A program made the translations under genes and the position numbers. From a virus, in IMG/VR virus record IMGVR_UViG_3300032322_002757, positions 1-39,434 of that record: a stretch of 39,434 nt of DNA. The stretch is one strand, 5' to 3'. The notes beneath the pieces were generated by a model. It saw only the letters and a list, made by a program, of their open reading frames with translations. It made no database searches and had not been told where the DNA came from. This document shows, piece by piece, positions 8,689 through 16,768 of this stretch. Position 1 is the first letter of the stretch; every line of letters starts with the position of its first letter.

Positions 8689-9927
8689 TTAAATTAAACT
8701 TAATTCTAAATTCCTTTCTTGTTCAAAAATTTCATTGATTTGACTTTTCCATTTTACAGGAAAAACTATGCTATCATGAACCGTAATCATTTTAATTTCT
8801 GGATATTCTTTCATAATTCTATTGATAACTACATTAAAAATAAATTTTGATTCTGCTCTTTGTAAATCATAAGAAAGTGCTTTATAATCACCTAAATCTT
8901 TTTTATATAGTTTTATAAAGTTATAAATTGTTGGAAACAATTCTGAGAATATTTTATCTGATTTACTTCTTAATGAGTTTCTACCAAAAAGTACTTTATA
9001 AGTCATCTCTTTTACAAACTTTCGGTCATTAGTTTTAATTGAGTTCATTAAAAACTCATAAAAAGTTCCATTGATGGTAAGTTGTCTAAAAAAATTAAAC
9101 TCTTCTTCATTAACCCACTTACTATTAATATCAGAAATTAACTTACAAAGAAAAAATGGTTGTGAATTTTTGATATCAATTTCAGCGGTTGGTTCTCCAT
9201 CAATTAATAAACAATTCTTTCTAATAAAGGATCTAAGTATTGTAAAATTTGTGTGCATTCTACCATACGTATCAAAGTGGAAAAATATATGTTTATTTGA
9301 AATTGATTCAACAGAATAAGCATTTCTATTATAGATGTCTAAGTCTTTACTTCTAAGACTATTTAAGAAAAACATAGACCTTTCGGTATCGATTGTAACT
9401 GAGAATAAGTCATCTACTAATTTCTTTCTAACATCAAAATCTATAGGACTTATGATTTCTTTATCTAAGTCAATTGAATCAATTATCTTTTTCTTAAATT
9501 TTTTCAAAAGAACTTCATCTGAATTTTGATATCTTTCAATTTTTTGCTTAAATACTATCGGATTTAATGAATATGATTTTGATCTCACACCTGCTTTATA
9601 GTTTCTCTCTGTTCTTAAAACATCAATTGATATCAAATATTTTATATATGAACCATAAAGGTAACCATACTTATCTTTAAGAACAAGAGAATGTAAATAG
9701 AAAAGATTTTCCTTCTTCATATAGTATTTTAGAAGAAGATTATGAACTAAGTCAATTACATATGATGATTTTAATTTTTCACCATTAAAGTAGAAGTTTT
9801 TATCATTTTTAAGGTGTTGGATACAGGTGGGTAAAAATTGTAAAGAATTCTTTTTTTTGTTTATTTTATTGTTTATTAATATTGTATAATCCACTGCCTT
9901 AGAACTTATATATTTTTGAGATAACAT
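8689..9927 (-). CDS. Minimal family-A polymerase-like protein (TV-Pol-like)
   Basis: 412 residues. An N-terminal half of about 200 contains a winged-helix-like stretch (about 95-122, KYLISIDVLRTE ... SKSYSLNP). The C-terminal half carries the family-A polymerase palm/fingers motifs in order: EIDIKNSQPFFL (249-260, motif A with metal-binding Asp251), R302-x3-K306-x3-Y310-x4-G315 (motif B-like fingers helix), LQRAESKFIFNVVINRI (355-371, resembling the LQGTAAD helix), and MITVHDSIVFPV (380-391, motif C with His-Asp-Ser). No 5' nuclease or 3'-5' exonuclease domain is present and the size is less than half of Pol I. The GRMHTNFT segment before motif A and the HDS form match the transposon/virus polymerase (TV-Pol) group, predicted to prime and extend. 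The role in replication is inference; the polymerase fold is well supported by four motifs in order. Confidence 0.72.
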   Translation of the reverse strand: MLSQKYISSKAVDYTILINNKINKKKNSLQFLPTCIQHLKNDKNFYFNGEKLKSSYVIDLVHNLLLKYYMKKENLFYLHSLVLKDKYGYLYGSYIKYLISIDVLRTERNYKAGVRSKSYSLNPIVFKQKIERYQNSDEVLLKKFKKKIIDSIDLDKEIISPIDFDVRKKLVDDLFSVTIDTERSMFFLNSLRSKDLDIYNRNAYSVESISNKHIFFHFDTYGRMHTNFTILRSFIRKNCLLIDGEPTAEIDIKNSQPFFLCKLISDINSKWVNEEEFNFFRQLTINGTFYEFLMNSIKTNDRKFVKEMTYKVLFGRNSLRSKSDKIFSELFPTIYNFIKLYKKDLGDYKALSYDLQRAESKFIFNVVINRIMKEYPEIKMITVHDSIVFPVKWKSQINEIFEQERNLELSLI

Positions 9928-9931
9928 ATAA

Positions 9932-9940
9932 ATTATATCA
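9932..9940 (-). promoter_or_regulatory. Extended -10 promoter, TGATATAAT
   Basis: On the minus strand TGATATAAT matches the extended -10 consensus TGnTATAAT and stands four bases before the ATG of the polymerase-like gene. The same nine bases stand five bases before the gp47-like gene (30492-30500). A transcript from here would start at or next to the ATG. Confidence 0.4.
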
Positions 9941-9968
9941 AAATTTAAGTCTATGGTTTGTAATTGGA

Positions 9969-10160
9969 CTAACTTAAAAATAATTTTTTAATTATTGATT
10001 TTCTTTGTTCTTTCCTGATTTCTCTATTAAGCAATTTTTCAAGTGCAGAGTCATAATGAATATTCAGATCTGAGGCAAGTTCGCGAGTCCAATCAACTCT
10101 TAAGGCTCTTGTCTCAGCCTTAACTTCAACAGAAGTCATATTAAGACTTAAGGATTTCAT
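9969..10160 (-). CDS. Stand-alone fragment resembling mid-section of T4 gp23 major capsid protein
   Basis: 63 residues. From residue 8 the protein reads MTSVEVKAETRALRVDWTRE and continues LASDLNIHYDSALEKLL. This parallels a gp23 segment as I recall it: EAKSRQLK..YSIELAQDL followed by D-x-E-L...E-I...R. The shared pattern is A-x-[ST]-R-x-L-[KR]-x4-E-L-A-x-D-L, then an acidic helix. In gp23 this segment is internal to a protein of about 520 residues; here it is alone, with its own ATG overlapping the upstream stop (TAATG) and a proper stop. No more capsid sequence lies on either side. It could be a decayed duplicate, a recombination leftover, or a small protein interacting with capsid or scaffold. 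The gene is probably real from its coupling; the gp23 link is from memory and moderate. Confidence 0.5.
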   Translation of the reverse strand: MKSLSLNMTSVEVKAETRALRVDWTRELASDLNIHYDSALEKLLNREIRKEQRKSIIKKLFLS

Positions 10161-11503
10161 TATTTAGTAGGAGTTTTTGGTGTGGTTTCTTCTGTTTCAG
10201 TTGGCACTGGTAATTTACCACCTTTGCCTTTTTTCTTTTTATCCGTCTCTGCTTCTTTTTCAAATTCAGAATAAACATCTGGATAAACTTGTTCTTCAGA
10301 GTCCGTGTCGTATTGAATATCAAAGAAATCTCCGAAGTCTAATAACCCTGCTCTACCTAACTCTATTTCATGCATTTTATTTAGATATTTTGAAATGTAA
10401 TTGTCAATACTATCTACAAATTTATTGAAAAGTAAAACCGTGTTTTCGGTAAAAATACCGATTGGTTTTTTTCTCTTTTTATTAAAAGAACCTAATATAA
10501 CTTTGAAAGTATATTCTAACTTGTTATCTTCTTCTATTAATTCTTTAGTTAATTTATTTTTGATTAATTCAGTATTAATTTTGAATTTCTCTTTATCGAA
10601 GAAATCAGGTACCGTAAAGTCAAAATCTAAAATATCTTGCTTAATCTCAGAAACATAAATATTGAATAACTTAGAAATTAGATAGATATAAACTTCATCT
10701 TTCTTTTCACCTTTTAGTTTTATATCCTGAAGATTAATTGATTGACAAAAATTTAAGAAATTTACTAAGATTAATGTGTATATTTCTACAAACTCTGTGT
10801 TATTACTCTCACTCATTCTTTTATAAAGTGGATTTAATAACTGAAAAGAGATATCATTCTCACCAGTTCTAATTATCAACTTTTCAATATTAGTCTGGAA
10901 GTCATCATTCATTAGAAATGAGTTTTCTAATTTAGGATTCAAAATTTTATAGAAGAAATAAGCAAATGACTTTTCACCAAAAACATAATCAAGGTCTTGT
11001 TCAGATGTGTGTATAAAGTATAGTATAGCTTCTTTCATATTTTCAGTAAGTTTTCCACTGAAAATTACAGGAATCATATCGACCTCTAAAAGTCTCGCGT
11101 ATTCGTCCAACTCATCTATATTTAATTCATATTTATTACCCTTAAAAATGCTTGTTAAAACGAGTTGATTCTTTGGAATTCTATTATATTCTATATTTGC
11201 TGGTTGATTGTCTGGAAAATACTCAAAACAGAACCACCACTTTTTATTCAATAGACCCTTAACTCTATCAGACAATTCATTTAAATATTTAAGTGCAGGA
11301 TTGTAATAATTTTGCATCGCTAAATCAACAAGATTTATTGAATCATTAGTTACTGATTTAGGTCTTATCTCAAATTCATTGCCATTCCAATTGACCCATA
11401 TTTTTGAACCTTGTACGTCTTCATAAATAAAAATGTCTTTATTAAATAGACTATTTATGACTTCATCATTATTAATTTGATTTAATGTAATAAGTTTTCC
11501 CAT
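10160..11503 (-). CDS. RNA/DNA ligase-like nucleotidyltransferase with degenerate active site
   Basis: 447 residues. The N-terminal 170 follow the covalent nucleotidyltransferase (RNA ligase) layout: IYEDVQGSKIWVNW near 26-39 where motif I (KxDG) would be, FEIRPKS as motif Ia, WWFCFEYF near 94-101 as motif III, and IEYNRIPKNQLVLTSIF as the following strand pair. At motif I the aligned residues are D-V-Q-G: the catalytic Lys and the Asp are both replaced, so adenylation looks impossible unless another Lys serves. The C-terminal part is helical and unknown, ending in a Lys/Gly/Pro/Thr-rich tail (about 420-447). It has its own AT-rich promoter box 24 bases upstream and couples to the gp23-like fragment downstream. 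A binding or structural role is possible. The fold call is moderate. Confidence 0.45.
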   Translation of the reverse strand: MGKLITLNQINNDEVINSLFNKDIFIYEDVQGSKIWVNWNGNEFEIRPKSVTNDSINLVDLAMQNYYNPALKYLNELSDRVKGLLNKKWWFCFEYFPDNQPANIEYNRIPKNQLVLTSIFKGNKYELNIDELDEYARLLEVDMIPVIFSGKLTENMKEAILYFIHTSEQDLDYVFGEKSFAYFFYKILNPKLENSFLMNDDFQTNIEKLIIRTGENDISFQLLNPLYKRMSESNNTEFVEIYTLILVNFLNFCQSINLQDIKLKGEKKDEVYIYLISKLFNIYVSEIKQDILDFDFTVPDFFDKEKFKINTELIKNKLTKELIEEDNKLEYTFKVILGSFNKKRKKPIGIFTENTVLLFNKFVDSIDNYISKYLNKMHEIELGRAGLLDFGDFFDIQYDTDSEEQVYPDVYSEFEKEAETDKKKKGKGGKLPVPTETEETTPKTPTK

Positions 11504-11527
11504 AATTGATTTCTGTTTTTATCAATT

Positions 11528-11540
11528 TTATATATTAAAA
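11528..11540 (-). promoter_or_regulatory. Putative phage promoter box, TTTTAATATATAA
   Basis: On the minus strand this is an exact copy of TTTAATATATAA with one extra T, 24 bases before the ATG of the ligase-like gene, in the 39-base gap after the preceding small gene. Confidence 0.55.
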
Positions 11541-11542
11541 TG

Positions 11543-11860
11543 TTAGTTTTCTTGTAAAAAATTAAGCATAAAGGCTGTATCTTCTTCCTTATTACCAGTC
11601 AAATCAGACTGACTACCACCGGCTTTCAAAAAATTATTATGTATTTGATTATAATCATCTTCAAAAAATAAGTCATCAGTCAGTTCGTTTTTAGAATCTG
11701 GATTTTTATGACCAGTAGTGCCATAAACAGAAGTATGTGATTTATTGACAGTCTTATTTTGTAGCCTAGTCTCACCATAAGCTGGTCCTACTGGACCCAC
11801 GAGTTCGGTACCAGAAACTTCTTCTGAAATAAAATGTTTGTATTTTTTAATCTTCACCAT
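11543..11860 (-). CDS. Small protein with capsid-targeting-like N-terminus
   Basis: 105 residues from the ATG at 11860; a further upstream in-frame ATG at 11890 would add ten residues but lies deep in the preceding gene, and the shorter start gives MVKIKKYKHFISE, matching the tag shared by several proteins here and like the T4 capsid-targeting sequence MKTYQEFIAE. Cleavage by a prohead protease would fall after FISE. The rest is polar, low in aromatic residues and probably disordered (GPVGPAYGETR; KSHTSVYGTTGHKN; acidic C-terminal third), as in T4 internal proteins. It overlaps the end of the upstream gene by 14 bases. Function not recognised; a virion internal protein is the best guess. Confidence 0.55.
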   Translation of the reverse strand: MVKIKKYKHFISEEVSGTELVGPVGPAYGETRLQNKTVNKSHTSVYGTTGHKNPDSKNELTDDLFFEDDYNQIHNNFLKAGGSQSDLTGNKEEDTAFMLNFLQEN

Positions 11861-12308
11861 TATTAACTTTAAGTTTTTCAAAGTATTCATCGTGTTCTTG
11901 TAATGAATACTGGTTTTTCTTAACGTTATATATTAAATTATAAAGAAATTTATCATGTAATTTGTGTTTTTCTTCACTTTTCATAATAACCATACATTCA
12001 TCTTCTTCGATATGATTTATTATATCTAAAATTTGTAATCCGAACTTACCATTTCTATCATGCAAATCACAGATAACAACTCTTTTTTTATCCAATAAAT
12101 CTTTTACTTTTTTCACAACTACGTTTTTGGAAATCATCATAAAATCTTTATCGTCTGATGTGCTAGTCTGATTGTAAAGATTTAAGAACTCAACTTCTTT
12201 TTTAGTTAATTTAGATTTATTAGATATTTTGTCTAATATTCTATTCATTTCAATTTGTTTGATTGATTCACCGAGTATATAATATCTTATAAGTTTGTTA
12301 AGTTTCAT
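11847..12308 (-). CDS. Hypothetical protein, first gene of minus-strand unit
   Basis: 153 residues, not recognised. The N-terminus MKLNKLIRYYILGES is a loose version of the capsid-targeting-like tag (a cut after ILGE would suit an I/L-x-E rule). It is followed by a Lys-rich helical region (about 20-50) and a possible alpha/beta part (VVVKKVKDLLDKKRVVICDL, near 62-81; ILDIINHIEEDECMVIMKSE). The gene shares an 80-base divergent promoter region with the tape-measure gene and has a TATAATATATAA box 22 bases before its ATG. Codon use and tight coupling to the next gene argue that it is real. Confidence 0.6.
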   Translation of the reverse strand: MKLNKLIRYYILGESIKQIEMNRILDKISNKSKLTKKEVEFLNLYNQTSTSDDKDFMMISKNVVVKKVKDLLDKKRVVICDLHDRNGKFGLQILDIINHIEEDECMVIMKSEEKHKLHDKFLYNLIYNVKKNQYSLQEHDEYFEKLKVNNGED

Positions 12309-12330
12309 ACTGAGTGTGTTTTTTTACATT

Positions 12331-12342
12331 TTATATATTATA
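12331..12342 (-). promoter_or_regulatory. Putative phage promoter box, TATAATATATAA
   Basis: On the minus strand, one base from TTTAATATATAA, ending 22 bases before the ATG at 12308. It lies in the divergent gap facing the tape-measure gene. Confidence 0.55.
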
Positions 12343-12356
12343 GAAGAATTCAGAAC

Positions 12357-12367
12357 TTTTATATATA
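12357..12367 (+). promoter_or_regulatory. Putative phage promoter box, TTTTATATATA
   Basis: A variant of the AT-rich box, 21 bases before the tape-measure ATG, similar to the TTTATATATATA box in front of the tail sheath gene. The two genes encode tail parts, so this variant may be a structural-gene form. Confidence 0.4.
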
Positions 12368-12388
12368 CCTTGTAATTAAAAGTTTTTT

Positions 12389-15300
12389 ATGGATAAACAA
12401 CTACTCAAAGCTTTAGATAATTTATCAAACGCGCTGGAAATGATTGCCGAAGCTCTCGAAAAGAAAGATTCAGGTGGTGGTTCGTCAGCGACAACTACAG
12501 CTTTGCAAGGTGGTGACTTCGGAAAATCTCTCGAACAAATAAATCTCGGTATAAAAAGTATTAAGGTTGATACACAACAAATTCTAAAACAACAACAAAC
12601 GATACTTGGTATGCAGAAAAAGAAAGACGATGATAAAAAAACAGGTCTTTTTGGAGAAGCAGGTGAAAATAAAGAAAGAGAAAACAAGATGAAAAAGGGA
12701 ATAGGAATTATTCTCTTAATAGCAATTGCTGTTTTAGCAATAGGCATGGCATTTAAACTTGTAGGTAAAATCGATTTTCTTTCAGTCATAGGCCTTTCAA
12801 TAGCAATATTGGTTATGGCGGTTGCCTTTGAAAAAGTTGCTAAGCTAAAAATATCACTTAGAGAAGCATTTGAAACTTCAGCAGTACTTGTATTTATAGC
12901 AATTGCAATAACAGTCTCATCCTGGATTATGAAGTTGATAGCTCCAATAGGATTCACACAATTCTTAACTGCCGTGTTTATATCCATAACTTTTGCCGCT
13001 ATGTCTAAGTATTTAGAGAATATCTTTTTGGCAACGATTATATTTAAGAGACTAAGAGTTAAATCGACTGACTTAATAAAAACTTTAGTAGCTATCTCAG
13101 CAGCGATAACAGCATCTTCTTGGATAATGAGACTAATTATGCCAATAAGTTTTGCACAGGGTCTTACAGCTATTTTAATTTCAGTAACGTTTGCAATAAT
13201 TGCGATGAATTTTGAAAAAATAGCAATAGGAGTGTCTCTATTTGAAAACACCGGCGTTAAACCTAAAGACCTATTAATGGTTATGCTTGGAATAGCTGCT
13301 GCAATAACATTTTCATCTTGGATTATGAAACTTATAATGCCACTAAGCATTGGTCAATTAATAACTGGAGTTCTAATAAGTACAATGTTTTTGTTAATTT
13401 CCTTCAATCTTGAAAAAATTGCAATAGGTGTTGTAGCTTTTCAGAAGACAGGAGTGAAGGCCAAAGATTTATTACTAGTTATGGTTGGTATAGCTGCTGC
13501 CATAACAGCTTCATCTTGGGTTATGCAACTCATAATGCCTATAGGTCTTTGGCAGTTTGTAACGGCACTTGGAATAACTATTCTTTTTGCAATAATGTCA
13601 TATATAATGCCTGAGTTAGCTGGTGGTATAGCCTTAGTTGGAAGACTTTTAGGAGTCAATAAAGTATTTTTAATTCCGTTAGTAATGGTAGCTATTTCAT
13701 TGGCAATTATGTTGTCTTCATTACTTTTACAATTTACGGCACCAATTCCATTTATGGAGTTATTGAGAATATTAGTATTCAGTGTGGTCTTAGCAATAGC
13801 AACAGTAGTTGTCGGATTCGCAGCGTTCATATTAGCTGTAGTATTCAAATTAAAAAATATTGAAAAAGGCTCAGTGGCTATTGTTATTCTGGCGGTTGCC
13901 ATCATGGCGGCATCACAAATATTAGCTATAGGTAGATATGATGTTTATATAGACTGGAAATGGACTCTACAAACAATGGCTGCCATCTTAGGATTCGGAC
14001 TTGTTGCTTTTCTACTAAACAAAGTCGGTAGTATAAAAGATTACATAATTGGTAGTCTTCTTATACTTGTAGTGGCTGCTGCTTTAATGGTAGTTTCACA
14101 TATTCTCGCAGTAGGTAATTATAAGAATTATCCGTCACTCAAATGGGCCGCTGGTGTAGGTCTGAGTCTATTAGCTTTTATACCAGCCATTTTAGTATTA
14201 GGTCTTGTATCGATGGCAGATGCTGGAGTCAGTACATTATTAGGTTCTCTTATGGTTGTTGTAGTCTCAATTGCAATTATGGCGGTTTCTCATATATTGG
14301 CACTTGGTAAATACGATAAAATTATTCCTCTAAAATGGGTTGCATCTACAGTATTAACGTTACTACCTTTTGCAATTATGGCAGTGGCTTTAGGAGTGAT
14401 TGCACTTACAGGTATTGGAGCGGTTGCCATTGTGGCGGGTTTAGCTTTGACAGCACTAGTAGCAATAACAATAGTAGAAACTGATAAAATAATACGAAAA
14501 GGTAAATATGATAAATATCCTAAATTGGAATGGGTCTTATCTGTAGGGGCAGCAATGGCCGGATTTGGACTAGCCGTTTTAGCACTAGGGTTAATCGCAC
14601 TTACAGGTATTGGAGCCATTGCAATATTGGCAGGTGTAGAATTAGTTCCAATGATTGCTAAAACAATTGTAGATACTGATAAAATAATTAGGAAAGGAAA
14701 TTACAGTAAATACCCAGGCATTAACTGGGCCATATCAGTCGGTGGTCTTATGACCGTATTTGGATTAGCAGTACTAACATTGGGGAGTTTTGTAGTGGGT
14801 AGTTTTGGTCTCGGTTATGTTGCGTTAAAAGCTGGTCAAAGTGCTGTTAAAATAATCGCACAATCAATCGTTGATGTTGCTAATATTTTTAGTAAAAATA
14901 GAGCAGCATTCAAAAATGGACCACCCAAAGCTTGGGCTGAGGGTGTCGGGATAGCAATTGGAGCTTTCTCTCCAGTTTACGGTATGTTACAGAAAAATGC
15001 TACTTTGAAGTTATTTGGTGGTGGTGGAGTTGGACCAAAAGATTTTGCAAGAGCTATCAGAGTAGTATCTGAAGGAATTATAACAGCTGCTGAGATTTTT
15101 GCTAAAAATAAATCCAAATTCGACAAAGGAAAATATCCAAGTGTTGAGTGGGGTAAGGGTGTAGGTGGAGCTATCAATGCATTCGCCCCGGTATTTAAGG
15201 CACTTAATGAAGATACCGGTTGGTTCACATCAGGCGATGATGTGATTGCAAACATTACAAAGGGTATTATTGCGGTGACAAGAGCAATTGTAAGGGTTGG

Positions 15301-16273
15301 AAGTATATTCGGAGGAGCTAAATCAAAATTTGAATTTTACCCTACCTCTAAGTGGTCAGATGGTGTTAAAGTAGCAGTTGAAAAATTTGTCGCTTTATCT
15401 AAATATTTGACAGAAAACGAAGACGTTGAATTCTGGAGAGTTAAAGATGTAGCATATAGAGTAGTAAAAGTAGCACAAATATTCTCCAATAATAAAAGGC
15501 ACTTTGAAATAAAACCTAATCTACTACAAAAGTGGGGAACAAATATTAAGGAGGGTATGAAAATATTCATCAACATGGCTGAATATTTGACACTTAAAAA
15601 AGCAACTCAATTCTATAGAGTTCAAGACATTGCGTATAGAATGGTAAGGGTAGCAAAGATATTTCAAGGGTCTGAAAAAGCGTTTCAAGTTAAGATCGAC
15701 CCAAATTACATGAAAAACATGAGTCAAAATATGCTAGACTTTAACGAATTAGTCAAAAAGTTAGCAGCGAGTGAGTCAGAGGGTGGAGGATTTTTCGGTA
15801 GATTGAGTGACGCAGCTGAAGGTCTAATGGGCACAGATCCAATTTCACAAATTGCTAAGAGAATGATTACTTTAGCGAAAGGTTATGATGCTATGGCGAA
15901 CGCATTGATAAAGTTATCTTTTGCAATGAGAATGTTAAAAGTCGATTCAATGAAGAAGTTGGCAGGTTACACCAGAGCAATGATGGGTAAAAAGGCGATA
16001 GAAGATGAAGGTGAAAAAGGAACAGACCCTCGAGGACCAGAGTTCTCAAAAAGCTTTAGTATGATTGGTAGTAAAAAAGAAACGTCAGTATCACCAGGCG
16101 CAAACCCAATAATGGCAAAAGGAAACAAAAATTCAATTTTTTATGTTTCAGAAAGATTAGAAGAGCTGATAAAAATAATGGCTAATATAGAAAGACAAAC
16201 TTCAACTATTGACGAAGGAATGGAAAAACTGGCTGGTATAAAACCACCACCAGAAAAATCAGACTTTGGTTAA
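12389..16273 (+). CDS. Probable tail tape-measure protein with two repeat arrays
   Basis: 1294 residues. The N-terminus is helical and polar (about 1-105). From about 105 to 860 it is strongly hydrophobic with many membrane-length segments. Two repeat families are visible. The first, about 65-70 residues long, is marked by AAITxSSWIMKLIMPI and recurs near 175, 239, 308 and 372. The second is marked by a Tyr-x-x-Tyr-Pro-x3-Trp core (GNYKNYPSLKW, GKYDKYPKLEW, GNYSKYPGINW, later KGKYPSVEW, FYPTSKW) at about 75-residue spacing. The C-terminal quarter is amphipathic helical. Length, hydrophobic blocks, repeats and position among tail genes fit a tape measure that sets tail length and may form a membrane channel on DNA entry. 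T4 gp29 is under half this size. A large phage membrane protein is the alternative. Confidence 0.6.
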   Translation: MDKQLLKALDNLSNALEMIAEALEKKDSGGGSSATTTALQGGDFGKSLEQINLGIKSIKVDTQQILKQQQTILGMQKKKDDDKKTGLFGEAGENKERENKMKKGIGIILLIAIAVLAIGMAFKLVGKIDFLSVIGLSIAILVMAVAFEKVAKLKISLREAFETSAVLVFIAIAITVSSWIMKLIAPIGFTQFLTAVFISITFAAMSKYLENIFLATIIFKRLRVKSTDLIKTLVAISAAITASSWIMRLIMPISFAQGLTAILISVTFAIIAMNFEKIAIGVSLFENTGVKPKDLLMVMLGIAAAITFSSWIMKLIMPLSIGQLITGVLISTMFLLISFNLEKIAIGVVAFQKTGVKAKDLLLVMVGIAAAITASSWVMQLIMPIGLWQFVTALGITILFAIMSYIMPELAGGIALVGRLLGVNKVFLIPLVMVAISLAIMLSSLLLQFTAPIPFMELLRILVFSVVLAIATVVVGFAAFILAVVFKLKNIEKGSVAIVILAVAIMAASQILAIGRYDVYIDWKWTLQTMAAILGFGLVAFLLNKVGSIKDYIIGSLLILVVAAALMVVSHILAVGNYKNYPSLKWAAGVGLSLLAFIPAILVLGLVSMADAGVSTLLGSLMVVVVSIAIMAVSHILALGKYDKIIPLKWVASTVLTLLPFAIMAVALGVIALTGIGAVAIVAGLALTALVAITIVETDKIIRKGKYDKYPKLEWVLSVGAAMAGFGLAVLALGLIALTGIGAIAILAGVELVPMIAKTIVDTDKIIRKGNYSKYPGINWAISVGGLMTVFGLAVLTLGSFVVGSFGLGYVALKAGQSAVKIIAQSIVDVANIFSKNRAAFKNGPPKAWAEGVGIAIGAFSPVYGMLQKNATLKLFGGGGVGPKDFARAIRVVSEGIITAAEIFAKNKSKFDKGKYPSVEWGKGVGGAINAFAPVFKALNEDTGWFTSGDDVIANITKGIIAVTRAIVRVGSIFGGAKSKFEFYPTSKWSDGVKVAVEKFVALSKYLTENEDVEFWRVKDVAYRVVKVAQIFSNNKRHFEIKPNLLQKWGTNIKEGMKIFINMAEYLTLKKATQFYRVQDIAYRMVRVAKIFQGSEKAFQVKIDPNYMKNMSQNMLDFNELVKKLAASESEGGGFFGRLSDAAEGLMGTDPISQIAKRMITLAKGYDAMANALIKLSFAMRMLKVDSMKKLAGYTRAMMGKKAIEDEGEKGTDPRGPEFSKSFSMIGSKKETSVSPGANPIMAKGNKNSIFYVSERLEELIKIMANIERQTSTIDEGMEKLAGIKPPPEKSDFG

Positions 16274-16302
16274 ACCAAATTAAAATAAATAATATAATTG
16301 AT

Positions 16303-16719
16303 ATGAATATTTTTAAAAAAATAAGTTTATTTTTGGATTATAGAAGAGCTATAATCGACAGTAAAACTATATTATCAGAAAGATTCAATATTAGAGTTGA
16401 TGGTGCTCAAAGATTATACACTGTTATAAATATACCTGAAGAATTAGTAGGTGAGTCCTACTCACTTATAACAAGTGATATAAACAGAATATCAGAAAAC
16501 TATGTTAGAGGATATAATGAAGAACTTTCAAAATTTTTGAATTCTAAAAATCTAAATGAGTTATATAAAATCTATGAAATTAAAAAGGTAGATAAGTTTT
16601 CTTATTTACTTGTCATAGGATTTAGACTCTTCAAATCACAAAGATTTTATAATACAATTTACTATGTTGTGATTCCAACTATCTCTTTAATCCTAACAAC
16701 TTTATTTTTCTTAATTTAA
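16303..16719 (+). CDS. Hypothetical protein with C-terminal membrane helix
   Basis: 138 residues, not recognised. A polar body is followed by a single strongly hydrophobic segment at the very C-terminus (about 117-138, YYVVIPTISLILTTLFFLI), so it is probably a tail-anchored membrane protein with its body in the cytoplasm. It begins 29 bases after the tape-measure stop with no Shine-Dalgarno and only an A/T-rich leader, and is probably transcribed with it. Confidence 0.6.
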   Translation: MNIFKKISLFLDYRRAIIDSKTILSERFNIRVDGAQRLYTVINIPEELVGESYSLITSDINRISENYVRGYNEELSKFLNSKNLNELYKIYEIKKVDKFSYLLVIGFRLFKSQRFYNTIYYVVIPTISLILTTLFFLI

Positions 16720-16768
16720 CTAAACAAAACCAATTCTCGATATTATAATAAAAAAAATAAATTATAAT

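Noticed and set aside
12376-13350. Long open frame (324 codons) antisense to the tape-measure gene
   Set aside because: It lies wholly opposite a repetitive hydrophobic gene whose Ala/Ile-rich codons leave the other strand free of stops. It has no own promoter or sensible protein features. The same applies to shorter antisense frames at 13441-13905 and 14290-14619.
16738-16765. TATTATAATAAAA as a promoter before the 142-residue gene
   Set aside because: It is not close enough to the shared box and any 25 bases of this AT-rich DNA would give a similar match; the gene can be served by the tape-measure transcript.
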